DNA from: an uncultured Candidatus Saccharibacteria bacterium
Lineage (GTDB): Bacteria; Patescibacteria; Saccharimonadia; Saccharimonadales; CAMLKC01
Assembly (NCBI GenBank): GCA_946480595.1
Contig: CAMLKC010000006.1
Coordinates: forward strand, 1-33,446
Length of the DNA: 33,446 nucleotides
Direction: 5' to 3'
A program made the position numbers and the translations under genes. Below, one piece after another: positions 10,618-18,368 of this stretch (position 1 is the first letter of the stretch; every line of letters starts with the position of its first letter). The notes below the pieces were generated by a model. That model ran no database searches and was not told the origin of the DNA. It worked only from the letters and a program-made list of their open reading frames with translations.

Positions 10618-11496
10618 CTAAAATTTGGTGGCGTTTTTACGAAGCCGAGCAATGCGTTCTTCGATTGGCGGATGTGTGCTAAACAGCTTGCTAAAGGCGT
10701 TCGGCTTCAATGGATTGCTAAAAAACAAGTGCGCAGAAGCGCTGTTTTGGTGTTGTAGCGGCCGGCCAAACTGTTGCAGTTTTTCCAGAGCACTGGCAAG
10801 CCCTTCGGAATCGCGTGTTGTCATCGCACCACTGGCATCAGCCAGGTATTCACGCTGACGGCTAACAGCCATCTGGATCATGGCGGCAATTATCGGTGCC
10901 AAAATAATGAGCACGACACCGATAATCAAAACGACCGGGTTACTATTACTATCCCGACGGTCCCCTCCAAAAAACATCATACGAAGCGCAATATCAGAAA
11001 GTAACGCTATTGCGCTTACTAGGCCGAAGGCAATCATACTCACCCGTATATCGTAGTTGCGCACATGACTGATTTCGTGCGCCATCACTGCTTCGAGCTC
11101 ACGATCGTTCATGACGTCAAGAATACCCGTAGTAGCAGCGACGACCGCATGTTTTGGGTCACGGCCCGTCGCAAAGGCGTTCGGTGCAGGATCCTCGATA
11201 ATATACACCTTTGGCATTGGCATGCCGGTGGTGATTGTCAAGTTTTCAACAATCCGGTACAGTCGAGGGTTGTCTTTTTTCTCGATCTGCTGCGCGCCGT
11301 TGATTGCCAGGGCTAGTTTGCTGGCCAAAAAGTACTGGATCAAAGCATAAATAGCGGCGACACCGATCACCCAATATGCAATTGATTGATCACCATTGAC
11401 ATAGCTGACCGCCCAGCCTACTGCCCCGATAAGCCCGACAAACACGGCCATAATGATGACCGTGTTGCGTTTGTTAGCTGCAATTGCGTTATACAT
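10618..11496 (-). CDS. htpX: Membrane-bound zinc metalloprotease HtpX (M48B)
   Basis: HtpX degrades misfolded membrane proteins at the inner membrane. This 292-residue copy has two N-terminal membrane segments (about 15-30 and 38-55), the catalytic HEISH motif near residue 140 (HExxH), two further hydrophobic stretches (about 153-172 and 190-212) and the third zinc ligand in REYLADASG. The C-terminal STHPPIEERIARL is also typical. It follows lemA by 12 bases. The lemA-htpX pairing is common across bacteria and suggests a joint envelope stress role. Confidence 0.95.
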   Translation of the reverse strand: MYNAIAANKRNTVIIMAVFVGLIGAVGWAVSYVNGDQSIAYWVIGVAAIYALIQYFLASKLALAINGAQQIEKKDNPRLYRIVENLTITTGMPMPKVYIIEDPAPNAFATGRDPKHAVVAATTGILDVMNDRELEAVMAHEISHVRNYDIRVSMIAFGLVSAIALLSDIALRMMFFGGDRRDSNSNPVVLIIGVVLIILAPIIAAMIQMAVSRQREYLADASGAMTTRDSEGLASALEKLQQFGRPLQHQNSASAHLFFSNPLKPNAFSKLFSTHPPIEERIARLRKNATKF

Positions 11497-11508
11497 AGTA
11501 CCTAATGA

Positions 11509-12066
11509 CTAGAACTTAACTTCAACTGGCTCACTTGCTTTTGCCATGTCTTCTACTTCGAAGAACTCACGGGATTTAAACCCTAGCATGCCAGCAAAGA
11601 CATTGTTTGGGAAAATCTGGATCTTCGTGTTGAGGTCGCGAACACCGCTGTTGTAGAACCGGCGAGCAGCCTGGATTTTGTCTTCAGTGTCTACCAGTTC
11701 CTGCTGAAGCTGGAGGAAGTTCTGGTTCGCCTTTAGGTCTGGGTAGCTTTCAGCAACGGCAAACAAGCTTTTAAGCGCGCCTTCAAATTGGTTTTCAGCG
11801 GCGGCTGTTTCTTGTACGCCCTGAGCGTTCAATGCGTTGGCACGAGCTTCAGTTACCTTTTCAAATACACCCGATTCATGTGCTGCATATCCCTTGACAC
11901 TGTTCACCAGGTTAGGAATAAGGTCAAGACGGCGTTTTAGCTGGACGGTAATATCGCTCCAGGCTTCATCAACCCGTACTTTTAGTGTCACGAGTCCGTT
12001 ATATGTCATCCACAAGAACAACGCCAAAAGTACGACGATGCCTAGTATCACCCAAAATGCGATCAT
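11509..12066 (-). CDS. lemA: LemA family protein
   Basis: This 185-residue protein has one N-terminal membrane segment (about 3-24) followed by a helical domain. The LemA hallmark LVTLKVRVDEAWSDITVQLK, then RRLDLIPNLVNSVKGYA, and IFPNNVFAGMLGFK near the C-terminus are all present. Family members have an extracytoplasmic helical bundle of uncertain function and are often next to HtpX. Here it is the first gene of the lemA-htpX-membrane protein-ligA operon. The extended -10 box at 12110-12118 and a GGGG-type ribosome site in the leader are visible. Confidence 0.93.
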   Translation of the reverse strand: MIAFWVILGIVVLLALFLWMTYNGLVTLKVRVDEAWSDITVQLKRRLDLIPNLVNSVKGYAAHESGVFEKVTEARANALNAQGVQETAAAENQFEGALKSLFAVAESYPDLKANQNFLQLQQELVDTEDKIQAARRFYNSGVRDLNTKIQIFPNNVFAGMLGFKSREFFEVEDMAKASEPVEVKF

Positions 12067-12081
12067 TTTTCTGATATTCCC

Positions 12082-12087
12082 CTTAAA
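12082..12087 (-). ncRNA. placeholder withdrawn: no RNA gene here
   Basis: This six-base segment holds no RNA gene. It lies inside the lemA leader and should be ignored. Confidence 0.01.
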
Positions 12088-12109
12088 TTAGCTGCTTAAT
12101 TGTACCTTC

Positions 12110-12118
12110 ATTATAGCA
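12110..12118 (-). promoter_or_regulatory. Extended -10 promoter of the lemA operon
   Basis: Minus-strand TGC-TATAAT precedes a leader of roughly 35 bases containing AAGGGGAA (12077-12084) as a ribosome binding site. Unlike many promoters in this window it gives a leadered mRNA. Confidence 0.6.
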
Positions 12119-12121
12119 TTT

Positions 12122-12874
12122 TTACATTAAATCAGCGAGAGATTCGAGTAATTCTACGAAGCTGGCTTGAGATGGAATCTGCATTCGGGCGGCCGTCGGA
12201 GGCGCACCAACCTTTACCGTATACGCCGCGAGGGGAGCTGCTTTAAATAGCGCCTCGTCGGTAATGTCATCTCCCACTGCCAGTATAAAGTCCCATTGCC
12301 TTGCCTCAAGCCAAAACAGTGCCGCCATTCCTTTGTCGACGCTCGCCGGGATGAGCTCTATGACCTTTTTGCCCTCTAGAATGCGGAGCGAAAACTTGGT
12401 CGCCTCAGGAGTTAACAGGGCAATAAGCTGTGGAACTACTCTCTCTGCGGTATCCATAGGAGAATTTCGGTAGTGGAACGCAATGGCTGCGGATTTTTCC
12501 TCCACAAAGGACCCTTCAAGCATCGAAGCGGTTTTTTCCATAATAGTACGGATTTCTTGTTTCCAGGCAGTCTGAACCTTTGTCACGGACACCCATTCGC
12601 TGCCCGGCTGACGGCGCCAAAGACCATGCTCGGCAGCAAACGAAAGCGGTAAGTCACCCAGCCAATCTTCGAGCGTTTCCCGGGGGCGGCCGCTAATCAC
12701 TACGCAAACATTGCGAGGGTCGGCGACAAGTTTTTCGAGAAGACGCTTCACTCGCTCCTCTGGGGCCGCCTGCTCGGGTAGTGGTTTGATCGGCGCGAGG
12801 ACGCCATCATAATCCAGTAGCAGCAACCGGCTTTCTGCATGGGAATAGTCACTCTGTAGCTGGTTTTTATCCAT
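12122..12874 (-). CDS. otsB: Trehalose-6-phosphate phosphatase
   Basis: OtsB removes the phosphate from trehalose-6-phosphate, the second step of OtsAB trehalose synthesis. The 250-residue protein is a HAD-superfamily phosphatase. Motif I is LLLDYDGVLAPI, whose two aspartates are nucleophile and general acid (near residues 18-20). Motif II is VCVVISGRPRETLEDWL, followed by the trehalose-phosphatase motif AAEHGLWRR. KGMAALFWL and motif IV AVGDDITDEALF complete it. It is divergent from otsA across a 35-base gap, so the two pathway genes share one promoter region. Confidence 0.95.
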   Translation of the reverse strand: MDKNQLQSDYSHAESRLLLLDYDGVLAPIKPLPEQAAPEERVKRLLEKLVADPRNVCVVISGRPRETLEDWLGDLPLSFAAEHGLWRRQPGSEWVSVTKVQTAWKQEIRTIMEKTASMLEGSFVEEKSAAIAFHYRNSPMDTAERVVPQLIALLTPEATKFSLRILEGKKVIELIPASVDKGMAALFWLEARQWDFILAVGDDITDEALFKAAPLAAYTVKVGAPPTAARMQIPSQASFVELLESLADLM

Positions 12875-12881
12875 TCATTTG

Positions 12882-12887
12882 ATTATA
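12882..12887 (-). promoter_or_regulatory. -10 box of otsB, leaderless start predicted
   Basis: Minus-strand TATAAT is followed by 7 bases (CAAATGA) and the ATG at 12874. No ribosome site fits in between. Confidence 0.6.
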
Positions 12888-12892
12888 AAACA

Positions 12893-12901
12893 TGCTACAG
12901 T
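12893..12901 (+). promoter_or_regulatory. Extended -10 promoter of otsA, decides the start codon
   Basis: TGC-TACAGT ends 8 bases before the ATG at 12910 but only 2 bases before the in-frame ATG at 12904. Transcription from this box would start near 12908-12910, so 12910 is favoured as a leaderless start. Confidence 0.5.
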
Positions 12902-12909
12902 AGATGCAC

Positions 12910-14253
12910 ATGGTTCGCCGACTTATCATCGCGTCCAACCGCTTGCCGGTTAGCGTACGCGAAGAACATGGTGTTCTTTCTCTCTCCCGCAGCAACGGGG
13001 GGCTAGCGACCGCACTTGCCTCGCTTTTTGACCAGAATAGTTCACATTGGGTTGGGTGGACTGGTTTTCGTTGTCAGCTTTCCTCCAGCGACCTCCTATC
13101 GCTTGAGCTACCGGACTATGTTGCGCCGGTTAACCTTACAAAAAAAGAAATCGCCGGCTACTACGACGGTTTTTCTAATGGTATTCTATGGCCGCTCGCC
13201 CATGGATTGCCGACGACATCCCCTTTTTCTGATGACCTTTGGCAAGATGTCCAATCGGTGACTCGGCGTTTTGCAGATGCAATCGAAGCGACCATCACGC
13301 CTTCAGACATCATCTGGGTACACGACTACCACCTGATGCTGCTTCCCGGCATGCTCCGTAGCCGTGGTATTAAGAACCGAATAGGCTTTTTCCTACACAC
13401 GCCTTTTCCCTCGCCCAAATTCGCGGCACATGTCCCGCATTTCCGACAAATTATGACGAGTCTGCTTCAAGCAGATGTCATTGGCTTGCAGGTTGGTCGC
13501 GACGTCCGCCGGTTTAAGCAGTCGCTTGCCTTGCTTTCGCCCCATGCGCACATACCTACCGTAAAGTCGTTCCCCATTGGCATCGACTTTGCTAGCTTTG
13601 ACTCGCCGCCCGATGCCAGATCTATTACGAAACTCGCAGCTTCGTTTAAAAAAACGTTCGCCCGCCAAACTGTTATTTTTTCGCTTTCTCGCCTGGACTA
13701 CACAAAGGGTGTTATTACACAGCTGAAGGCCTATGAACAACTCCTAGGAAAACATACCCGCCACGACATCGTCTACCGGCTTAACGTGGCCCCGTCGCGC
13801 GAGTCGGTCTTGGAATACCGCGAACTGCGAGAGGAGATTGAAGAGCTTGTGGCCTCAATTAACAAAAAGTTCGCTACAAAAACCTGGCTACCCGTCGTCT
13901 ACTCGTATGACAATATGGGACAGCAGGAAATGACTGCGTGGTACCAAGTTGCAGACATTCACCTCAATACGCCGGTCGCCGACGGCATGAACCTTATTGC
14001 CAAAGAATACGTGGCCGCGCGAAAAGAGCCGGGAGTGCTCGTCATCAGTAAAACAATGGGCGCAGCGCGGCAACTTGACCATGCACTGATTGTCCCTGCA
14101 AAAAACACCCGGGCTATAACCACCGCGTTACGGCGAGCCCTCACCATGCCGCAGCACGAAAAAAAGGAACGTTGGAAGATGCTCCGCCGTGAGGTCGAGC
14201 AACACCAAGCGTCCGACTGGGCAGAAGATTTTCTTCGGGTTCTCACAAAGTAA
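12910..14253 (+). CDS. otsA: Trehalose-6-phosphate synthase (GT20)
   Basis: OtsA transfers glucose from a nucleotide sugar to glucose-6-phosphate. This 447-residue protein has the whole family pattern: IIASNRLPVSV at the N-terminus, NGGLATAL, WVGWTGF, FSNGILWPLAHGLP, IWVHDYHLMLLPGMLR, IGFFLHTPFPS, and the donor-site region FSLSRLDYTKGV. NVAPSRESVLEYRELR and NTPVADGMNLIAKEY near the C-terminus carry the nucleotide and phosphate contacts. The GT20 domain takes up the whole protein, with no fused phosphatase. It is divergent from otsB. A start at 12904 is also possible. Trehalose here would serve as osmo- and desiccation protectant or as a building block, which is inferred. Confidence 0.96.
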   Translation: MVRRLIIASNRLPVSVREEHGVLSLSRSNGGLATALASLFDQNSSHWVGWTGFRCQLSSSDLLSLELPDYVAPVNLTKKEIAGYYDGFSNGILWPLAHGLPTTSPFSDDLWQDVQSVTRRFADAIEATITPSDIIWVHDYHLMLLPGMLRSRGIKNRIGFFLHTPFPSPKFAAHVPHFRQIMTSLLQADVIGLQVGRDVRRFKQSLALLSPHAHIPTVKSFPIGIDFASFDSPPDARSITKLAASFKKTFARQTVIFSLSRLDYTKGVITQLKAYEQLLGKHTRHDIVYRLNVAPSRESVLEYRELREEIEELVASINKKFATKTWLPVVYSYDNMGQQEMTAWYQVADIHLNTPVADGMNLIAKEYVAARKEPGVLVISKTMGAARQLDHALIVPAKNTRAITTALRRALTMPQHEKKERWKMLRREVEQHQASDWAEDFLRVLTK

Positions 14254-14254
14254 A

Positions 14255-14274
14255 AAGCCGATCGAAATCGGCTT
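14255..14274 (+). terminator. otsA terminator
   Basis: AAGCCGAT pairs with ATCGGCTT around a 4-base loop, directly after the otsA TAA. The tail (CTTGC) is T-poor, so on the plus strand it may be modest. Read on the minus strand it lies just beyond tRNA-Leu(TAA). Confidence 0.65.
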
Positions 14275-14283
14275 CTTGCTTTG

Positions 14284-14371
14284 TGGTGCGCAGAGCGGGA
14301 CTTGAACCCGCACGACCGTAATGGCCAAGAGATTTTAAGTCTCTCGTGTCTACCAATTCCACCATCCGCGC
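14284..14371 (-). tRNA. tRNA-Leu (TAA)
   Basis: This is an 88-base type II tRNA on the minus strand. The acceptor is GCGCGGA/TCTGCGC with one G:U pair. The anticodon stem AGAGA/TCTCT encloses CTTAAAA, giving TAA. A long variable arm is present, the T arm is GCGGGTTCAAGTCCCGC, and CCA is encoded. Confidence 0.97.
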
Positions 14372-14385
14372 CTAACATCAACTTA

Positions 14386-14459
14386 TGGAGGCACGTACGA
14401 GAGTCGAACTCGTCTAAAAGGTTTTGCAGACCTCCGCGTAACCGCTCCGCCAACGCGCC
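14386..14459 (-). tRNA. tRNA-Cys (GCA)
   Basis: This 74-base cloverleaf has the acceptor GGCGCGT/ACGTGCC, the anticodon loop CTGCAAA (GCA), the T arm GAGTTCGACTC and discriminator U73, the cysteine identity base. CCA is encoded. It is 14 bases from tRNA-Leu(TAA), on the same strand. Confidence 0.96.
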
Positions 14460-14503
14460 ATCTAGGATATTATAGCAGAAAATAGCGTATTCACACCGCA
14501 AGA

Positions 14504-14545
14504 CCAAAGAAAAAACCCGAGTTATAATCCGGGTTTTTTCTTTGG
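14504..14545 (-). terminator. Terminator after tRNA-Leu (GAG)
   Basis: A near-perfect 16-bp stem (CCAAAGAAAAAACCCG / CGGGTTTTTTCTTTGG) with a loop of about 10 bases overlaps the CCA end of tRNA-Leu(GAG). Its lower stem is an A/T tract that supplies the U run in the minus direction. Confidence 0.75.
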
Positions 14546-14630
14546 TGCGCGAGAGAGGACTTGAACCTCCACGAGCGCAATGCTCACCAGCCCCTCAAGC
14601 TGACGCGTCTACCAATTCCGCCACTCGCGC
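14543..14630 (-). tRNA. tRNA-Leu (GAG)
   Basis: This is an 88-base type II tRNA with a perfect acceptor GCGCGAG/CTCGCGC. The anticodon stem TCAGC/GCTGG encloses TTGAGGG, giving GAG. It has a long variable arm, the T arm GGAGGTTCAAGTCCTC and an encoded CCA. Confidence 0.96.
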
Positions 14631-14661
14631 ATAGGGGTTAACCTGGACGATTATAGCGTAG

Positions 14662-16458
14662 TTACGGGGTTTTGTAAACTGATTTCTGCTCAACGTTCCA
14701 GTCAAGAATATTGGCATAGCGATCATACGCCGAGACGAGCGTCGATGATTCGTCAACTGCATGGATATTTTTATTAGAAACATATTCCATCACTGGCTGA
14801 TACAGTCCGATTGCCGGAACATCCGCCACCCATTGCCGAGCAAATGCCTTGTATTTGACGTTGCGAAGCTCTGGCTCAAGGCGCGAGCGTGCACTCGAGA
14901 GCGCGTCATCCGCCGTACCATTACTGTAGTTCGAGAAGTTGTAGCCGTTTGTCCCGACCTGCGACGAGTGCCAATACGCGTACACATCCGGGTCGGCACC
15001 TATGAAGAGTTCGTACAGCAGGACATCGTAGCTTCGCGGTTGCAACACATTTTGCACGAAATTCGATGTCGGGTCGGTCGTATTAACGACATTGGTATTT
15101 ACCTGAACGCCCAGCTTACGCCACTGACCAGAAAGCTCCTCGAGCGCTTTTTCGTACTGAGCATTCTTTGTGGTCGCAATCGTTACAGCTAGGCGCTGGC
15201 CTTTCTTTTCGCGTACCGAACCTTTTAGCGTCCAGCCGGCGCGTGTCAAAAGCTTTGCTGCTTTTTCTGCACTAAATGGAGCGGGGCGAGGAATGCCTTC
15301 ACCGGTCAATTGGCCGTTTATAAACGGCAGATCAAGTGACGGTACAGGAGCGGAGAGTGATTTTCTGATCGCCGCCGTATCGGTGCCGAACTCTAGTGCC
15401 TGACGCACGGCTTTATCTTTCAAGATCGGACTTTGGGTGTTAAACAAAGCATACACGCCACTGTTCACCGGCTTGTCGATAATAGTATATGCGCCTTTGC
15501 CAAGCTGCGATACGCTGCTTCCGTTAAGGTTAGCGGTCGCACTTACCTCGCCTGTTCGGAGTGCCCGAATGATAGATTCCTGAGTATCGTAAGCATGGAC
15601 TTCGAACCTGTTAATGAACGGCGTGCCGCCGTAATACTTGTTAAACGCGACCATGTGGACTACCTTGCGCTGACGGCCGGCATCTATCCTTTGCAATAAC
15701 CTGAAGCTAAAAGGACCACTGCCCACAGGTTGGCGGCTAAAAGTATTTTCCCTGATAGCTCCCGGTGCCGTATTACCAAGAATATGCTCAGGCAAAACCG
15801 AGAACGTCAATGCGTTAGGAAATGCCGCATAGACAGCCGGAAGCTGAAACTGCACAGTGGAATCGTCGACGGCTTTTACCGTGATGTCCTGCCAGTTGAT
15901 CCGCAGCGACGATCGTGTTTCAGGGTTTTTAATAAGGTTAATAGTAAAGGCCACATCTTTTGCCGTGAGCACATAACCGTCATGCCACATGACACCGGGC
16001 CGAAGCTTCACGGTGTATATTCTGCCGCTTTTATCAACCGTCATATCCTGAGCAAGGTCACCGTGCAAATGGCCTGTCTCGTCATAGTTAAAGAGCGACG
16101 AAAACAGCAGACGACTGGCGGCGAGTTCGGCATCCGATGACGCATACAAAGGATCAAGCGTGTCCACTGGGCCGAGCAGTGCTTCTGCATAGGTGCCGCC
16201 GCGCGCGGCTGCAGTCGTTTTATAGCTGTTTTGAAACCAAACGTACTGCACGCCAACGGCAATAATCATAACTCCCACCAAAAGAAGCCAGGCAATAATA
16301 TGCCTGCGGACGTTCCTGATGTTGTCGAGGCGGCCAACGATGAACTTATGCGCATGACGCATTGTTGCGCCTTCGGCTTTTTTAACGCGGCGCGACATTT
16401 TTTTACTATCGAACGTCAGCCTTTGAAACTGCTTCCACCCTCGTTCTTCGTCTGCCAT
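14662..16458 (-). CDS. Oligopeptide/dipeptide ABC substrate-binding protein (SBP family 5), signal-anchored
   Basis: This 598-residue protein matches the OppA/DppA-type solute-binding family. Recognisable parts are GGTYAEALLGPVDTLDPLYAS, FSSLFNYDETG, the family signature region YTVKLRPGVMWHDGYVLTAKDVAF at about residues 145-170, and GSGPFSF. Unlike most such proteins in monoderm bacteria it has no lipobox cysteine. Instead about 50 mostly basic cytoplasmic residues precede a single membrane segment at about 54-75, so it should be a signal-anchored protein facing outwards. No permease or ATPase gene is next to it. It follows secG by 11 bases with AAAGAGGA as ribosome site, so it is probably in the secG transcript. 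It may capture peptides for a permease encoded elsewhere. Confidence 0.88.
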   Translation of the reverse strand: MADEERGWKQFQRLTFDSKKMSRRVKKAEGATMRHAHKFIVGRLDNIRNVRRHIIAWLLLVGVMIIAVGVQYVWFQNSYKTTAAARGGTYAEALLGPVDTLDPLYASSDAELAASRLLFSSLFNYDETGHLHGDLAQDMTVDKSGRIYTVKLRPGVMWHDGYVLTAKDVAFTINLIKNPETRSSLRINWQDITVKAVDDSTVQFQLPAVYAAFPNALTFSVLPEHILGNTAPGAIRENTFSRQPVGSGPFSFRLLQRIDAGRQRKVVHMVAFNKYYGGTPFINRFEVHAYDTQESIIRALRTGEVSATANLNGSSVSQLGKGAYTIIDKPVNSGVYALFNTQSPILKDKAVRQALEFGTDTAAIRKSLSAPVPSLDLPFINGQLTGEGIPRPAPFSAEKAAKLLTRAGWTLKGSVREKKGQRLAVTIATTKNAQYEKALEELSGQWRKLGVQVNTNVVNTTDPTSNFVQNVLQPRSYDVLLYELFIGADPDVYAYWHSSQVGTNGYNFSNYSNGTADDALSSARSRLEPELRNVKYKAFARQWVADVPAIGLYQPVMEYVSNKNIHAVDESSTLVSAYDRYANILDWNVEQKSVYKTP

Positions 16459-16469
16459 ACGTCCTCTTT

Positions 16470-16706
16470 CTAGAGATTAAATGCCGGCAAGAGCAGGCCA
16501 ACCAAAATAGATAACACGAAAATAACCGCTAAGACGATAGTCACCTCAAAAAGGTTCTTGTCGAGACCGCGGCGGGTCGTGTACAGTTCGCCTGAACTAC
16601 CAAAACCAGCACCAAGTGACGCGCCACGCTGCTGCAGCAGAATAGCAAGGATCATCAGCAATGCTGAGCCTACGGTCACAATTTGTAAAATACTATCAAT
16701 ATTCAT
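16470..16706 (-). CDS. secG: Preprotein translocase subunit SecG
   Basis: This 78-residue protein has two membrane segments (about 7-25 and 53-75) separated by the conserved cytoplasmic loop LQQRGASLGAGFGSSGELYTTRRG (described, positions about 24-47). That is the SecG pattern. It stabilises the SecYEG channel. Its ATG shares one base with the TAA of the upstream 4-TM gene (TAATG), and AGAGGAAAG serves as ribosome site. Confidence 0.93.
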   Translation of the reverse strand: MNIDSILQIVTVGSALLMILAILLQQRGASLGAGFGSSGELYTTRRGLDKNLFEVTIVLAVIFVLSILVGLLLPAFNL

Positions 16707-17098
16707 TATCTTTCCTCTCGTCGGCGTGCATACTGTAATTCCAACGCGCTACTTACTATATAGTTTACCAAACTTAATACGATTCCGGCCAACACCGAGT
16801 TCCAAAATGTCATATGGAGACCTGGCGCAAGGATAAGTGAAATATACACCATAAACCCGTTGACGATAATCGTGAACAATCCAAGCGTCAGTAAAATTGC
16901 CGGCAAAGAAAGAATAATGACCACCGGCCGGAGAATCGAGTTAACGATAGAAAAAATCAGTCCTGCAAACAGAAACGCCCATACACTCGCCACCAGCTCG
17001 GTATCGTTATATCCCGTTCCAAAGATTCTCACGGCTACCCATAGCCCGATCGAGTTGAGAATCCAGCGTAAAACAAACACAAAAAATTGTTTTTTCAT
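16706..17098 (-). CDS. Four-helix membrane protein, phage-holin-family-4 superfamily (YvlD-like)
   Basis: This 130-residue protein has four hydrophobic segments at about 7-25, 35-57, 60-90 and 95-118. The internal motif FSIVNSILRPVVIILSLP followed by LTLGLFTIIVNGFMVY is typical of the widespread 'phage holin family protein' or YvlD family in bacterial chromosomes. Despite the database name, there is no phage gene nearby and a lysis role is unlikely. It is the first gene of a unit with secG. Confidence 0.85.
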   Translation of the reverse strand: MKKQFFVFVLRWILNSIGLWVAVRIFGTGYNDTELVASVWAFLFAGLIFSIVNSILRPVVIILSLPAILLTLGLFTIIVNGFMVYISLILAPGLHMTFWNSVLAGIVLSLVNYIVSSALELQYARRREER

Positions 17099-17109
17099 AA
17101 GCTGCTCTT

Positions 17110-17115
17110 ACTATA
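17110..17115 (-). promoter_or_regulatory. -10 box of the 4-TM gene/secG unit
   Basis: Minus-strand TATAGT lies 11 bases before the ATG at 17098, leaving a leader of only a few bases. It shares TATAGTAAGAGCA with the promoter at 6741-6753. Confidence 0.5.
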
Positions 17116-17123
17116 CCCGTATC

Positions 17124-18329
17124 TTATAAATCTGTCGAGAGGCGAGCGCTTAAGTTTGTCCGGCCTTTATCGGTAATTAAAATATCATCCTCAATACGAA
17201 CGCCGATCCCCTCTTCAGGAATATAGATGCCAGGCTCCACTGTCAGCAACATGCCGGGTTGCAGAGACCGCGGCGCGCCAAGACTTTCGTGCACGTCAAC
17301 ACCAAGGCCGTGGCCGATCGCATGCGGAAAATATTTGTGATACGCCTCTTCGTCCCCAGCATCCTTCATTAAACCAAGGCTCATAAGTGCTTTAGCCATA
17401 ATCTCATCAACACTACGCTGATACTGTTCGACCGAAAGTTCAGGCTGGAGCAGCTGAATGATCTCTGCCTGAGCCTGCTGGACGGCCGCGTGGACATCGC
17501 GCTGACGCTTGGTTGGCTCACCGAGCGCATATGTGCGGGCAACATCGGTAGCATACCCTTTATAACGGACGCCGATATCCATAAGAAGCAGCGTTTTTTT
17601 CTTGAGTTTTTCGTTATTTTCCAAGTAATGTAGCGTGCAGGTATTTTTACCCGAAGACACGATCGGGTCAAACGAATGTCCCTGGGCACCAGCTTTTCTA
17701 AAAGCATGCGTCAGCTCAGCCTCGACTTCGTATTCGTACGAGAAACCTGCGAGGTTCTCGCGTACGCGTTCCATTCCGTCGATAGTAATAGCGATTGCTT
17801 TCTTAATACGCGTAATTTCTTCCGGCTGCTTAACAGCACGGAGTTTGGCAAGGTCTTTGCGGCAATCCTGAATGGCATTGAATGTTCGCTCCAGCATTTC
17901 GTGCAGCTTGCGGCCAGCTGGGTTGATTGAAAAATTATAATATTCCACGTACGGCTCTTCGCCGAGCGCGTACGCGACACTGTGCTTTTTAGCCAGGTCA
18001 CGTAGGAGCTGCTTGGCCTCGTCACGTCCAATCACCTCGTCGACACCGCTGATCTTCTGCGCTTCTTGGGGCGAGAGGCTGCCGTCAAACACTTCATGAA
18101 TTTTGCTGATAGTCGGAGCAACCAGCCAGCTTTTACGGCGCACGCCGTCGATAATCAGCCACCAGTCGGGAACCTCGATGCCGGTAAGCCACCAAAAATT
18201 AGCTTCTTGCTCAAACCTGAACGCCGTGTCGTTGTTGCGCTGCATGCCCGTATGCGCTGTCAGCACGACGATACCGCCTTTGAGTTTTGTCGTCAGCTGG
18301 TCGCGGTTAGAAGCAAAGAAATTCGTCAT
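17124..18329 (-). CDS. Xaa-Pro aminopeptidase (M24B)
   Basis: This 401-residue peptidase would remove an N-terminal residue preceding proline. The N-terminal half is the AMP_N-type domain (MTNFFASNRDQL, FRFEQEANFWWLTGIEVPDWW). The C-terminal half is the pita-bread fold. Metal ligands are visible in LLMDIGVRYKGYATDVARTY (two Asp), the HAIGHGLGVDVHE segment (His), TVEPGIYIPEEGIGVRIEDD (Glu) and the final Glu of that motif. Two manganese ions are expected. It is probably PepP-like. It is a single gene with a -10-like TATCAT 7 bases before the ATG. Confidence 0.92.
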   Translation of the reverse strand: MTNFFASNRDQLTTKLKGGIVVLTAHTGMQRNNDTAFRFEQEANFWWLTGIEVPDWWLIIDGVRRKSWLVAPTISKIHEVFDGSLSPQEAQKISGVDEVIGRDEAKQLLRDLAKKHSVAYALGEEPYVEYYNFSINPAGRKLHEMLERTFNAIQDCRKDLAKLRAVKQPEEITRIKKAIAITIDGMERVRENLAGFSYEYEVEAELTHAFRKAGAQGHSFDPIVSSGKNTCTLHYLENNEKLKKKTLLLMDIGVRYKGYATDVARTYALGEPTKRQRDVHAAVQQAQAEIIQLLQPELSVEQYQRSVDEIMAKALMSLGLMKDAGDEEAYHKYFPHAIGHGLGVDVHESLGAPRSLQPGMLLTVEPGIYIPEEGIGVRIEDDILITDKGRTNLSARLSTDL

Positions 18330-18336
18330 CTATTTT

Positions 18337-18342
18337 ATGATA
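18337..18342 (-). promoter_or_regulatory. -10-like box of the M24 peptidase gene
   Basis: Minus-strand TATCAT is followed by 7 bases and the ATG at 18329, again predicting a leaderless mRNA. The box is weaker than the others. Confidence 0.4.
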
Positions 18343-18368
18343 CACCGGCCACGGTAAAGATGCACCCG

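Noticed and set aside
12082..12087. Entry typed ncRNA inside the otsB/lemA gap in the feature list
   Set aside because: It is a non-feature that I withdrew; it has no RNA evidence and its confidence is set to near zero.
16706..17098. Prophage or lysis module suggested by the holin-family protein
   Set aside because: The family name is historical; there is no endolysin, integrase or structural gene nearby and the gene is coupled to secG.
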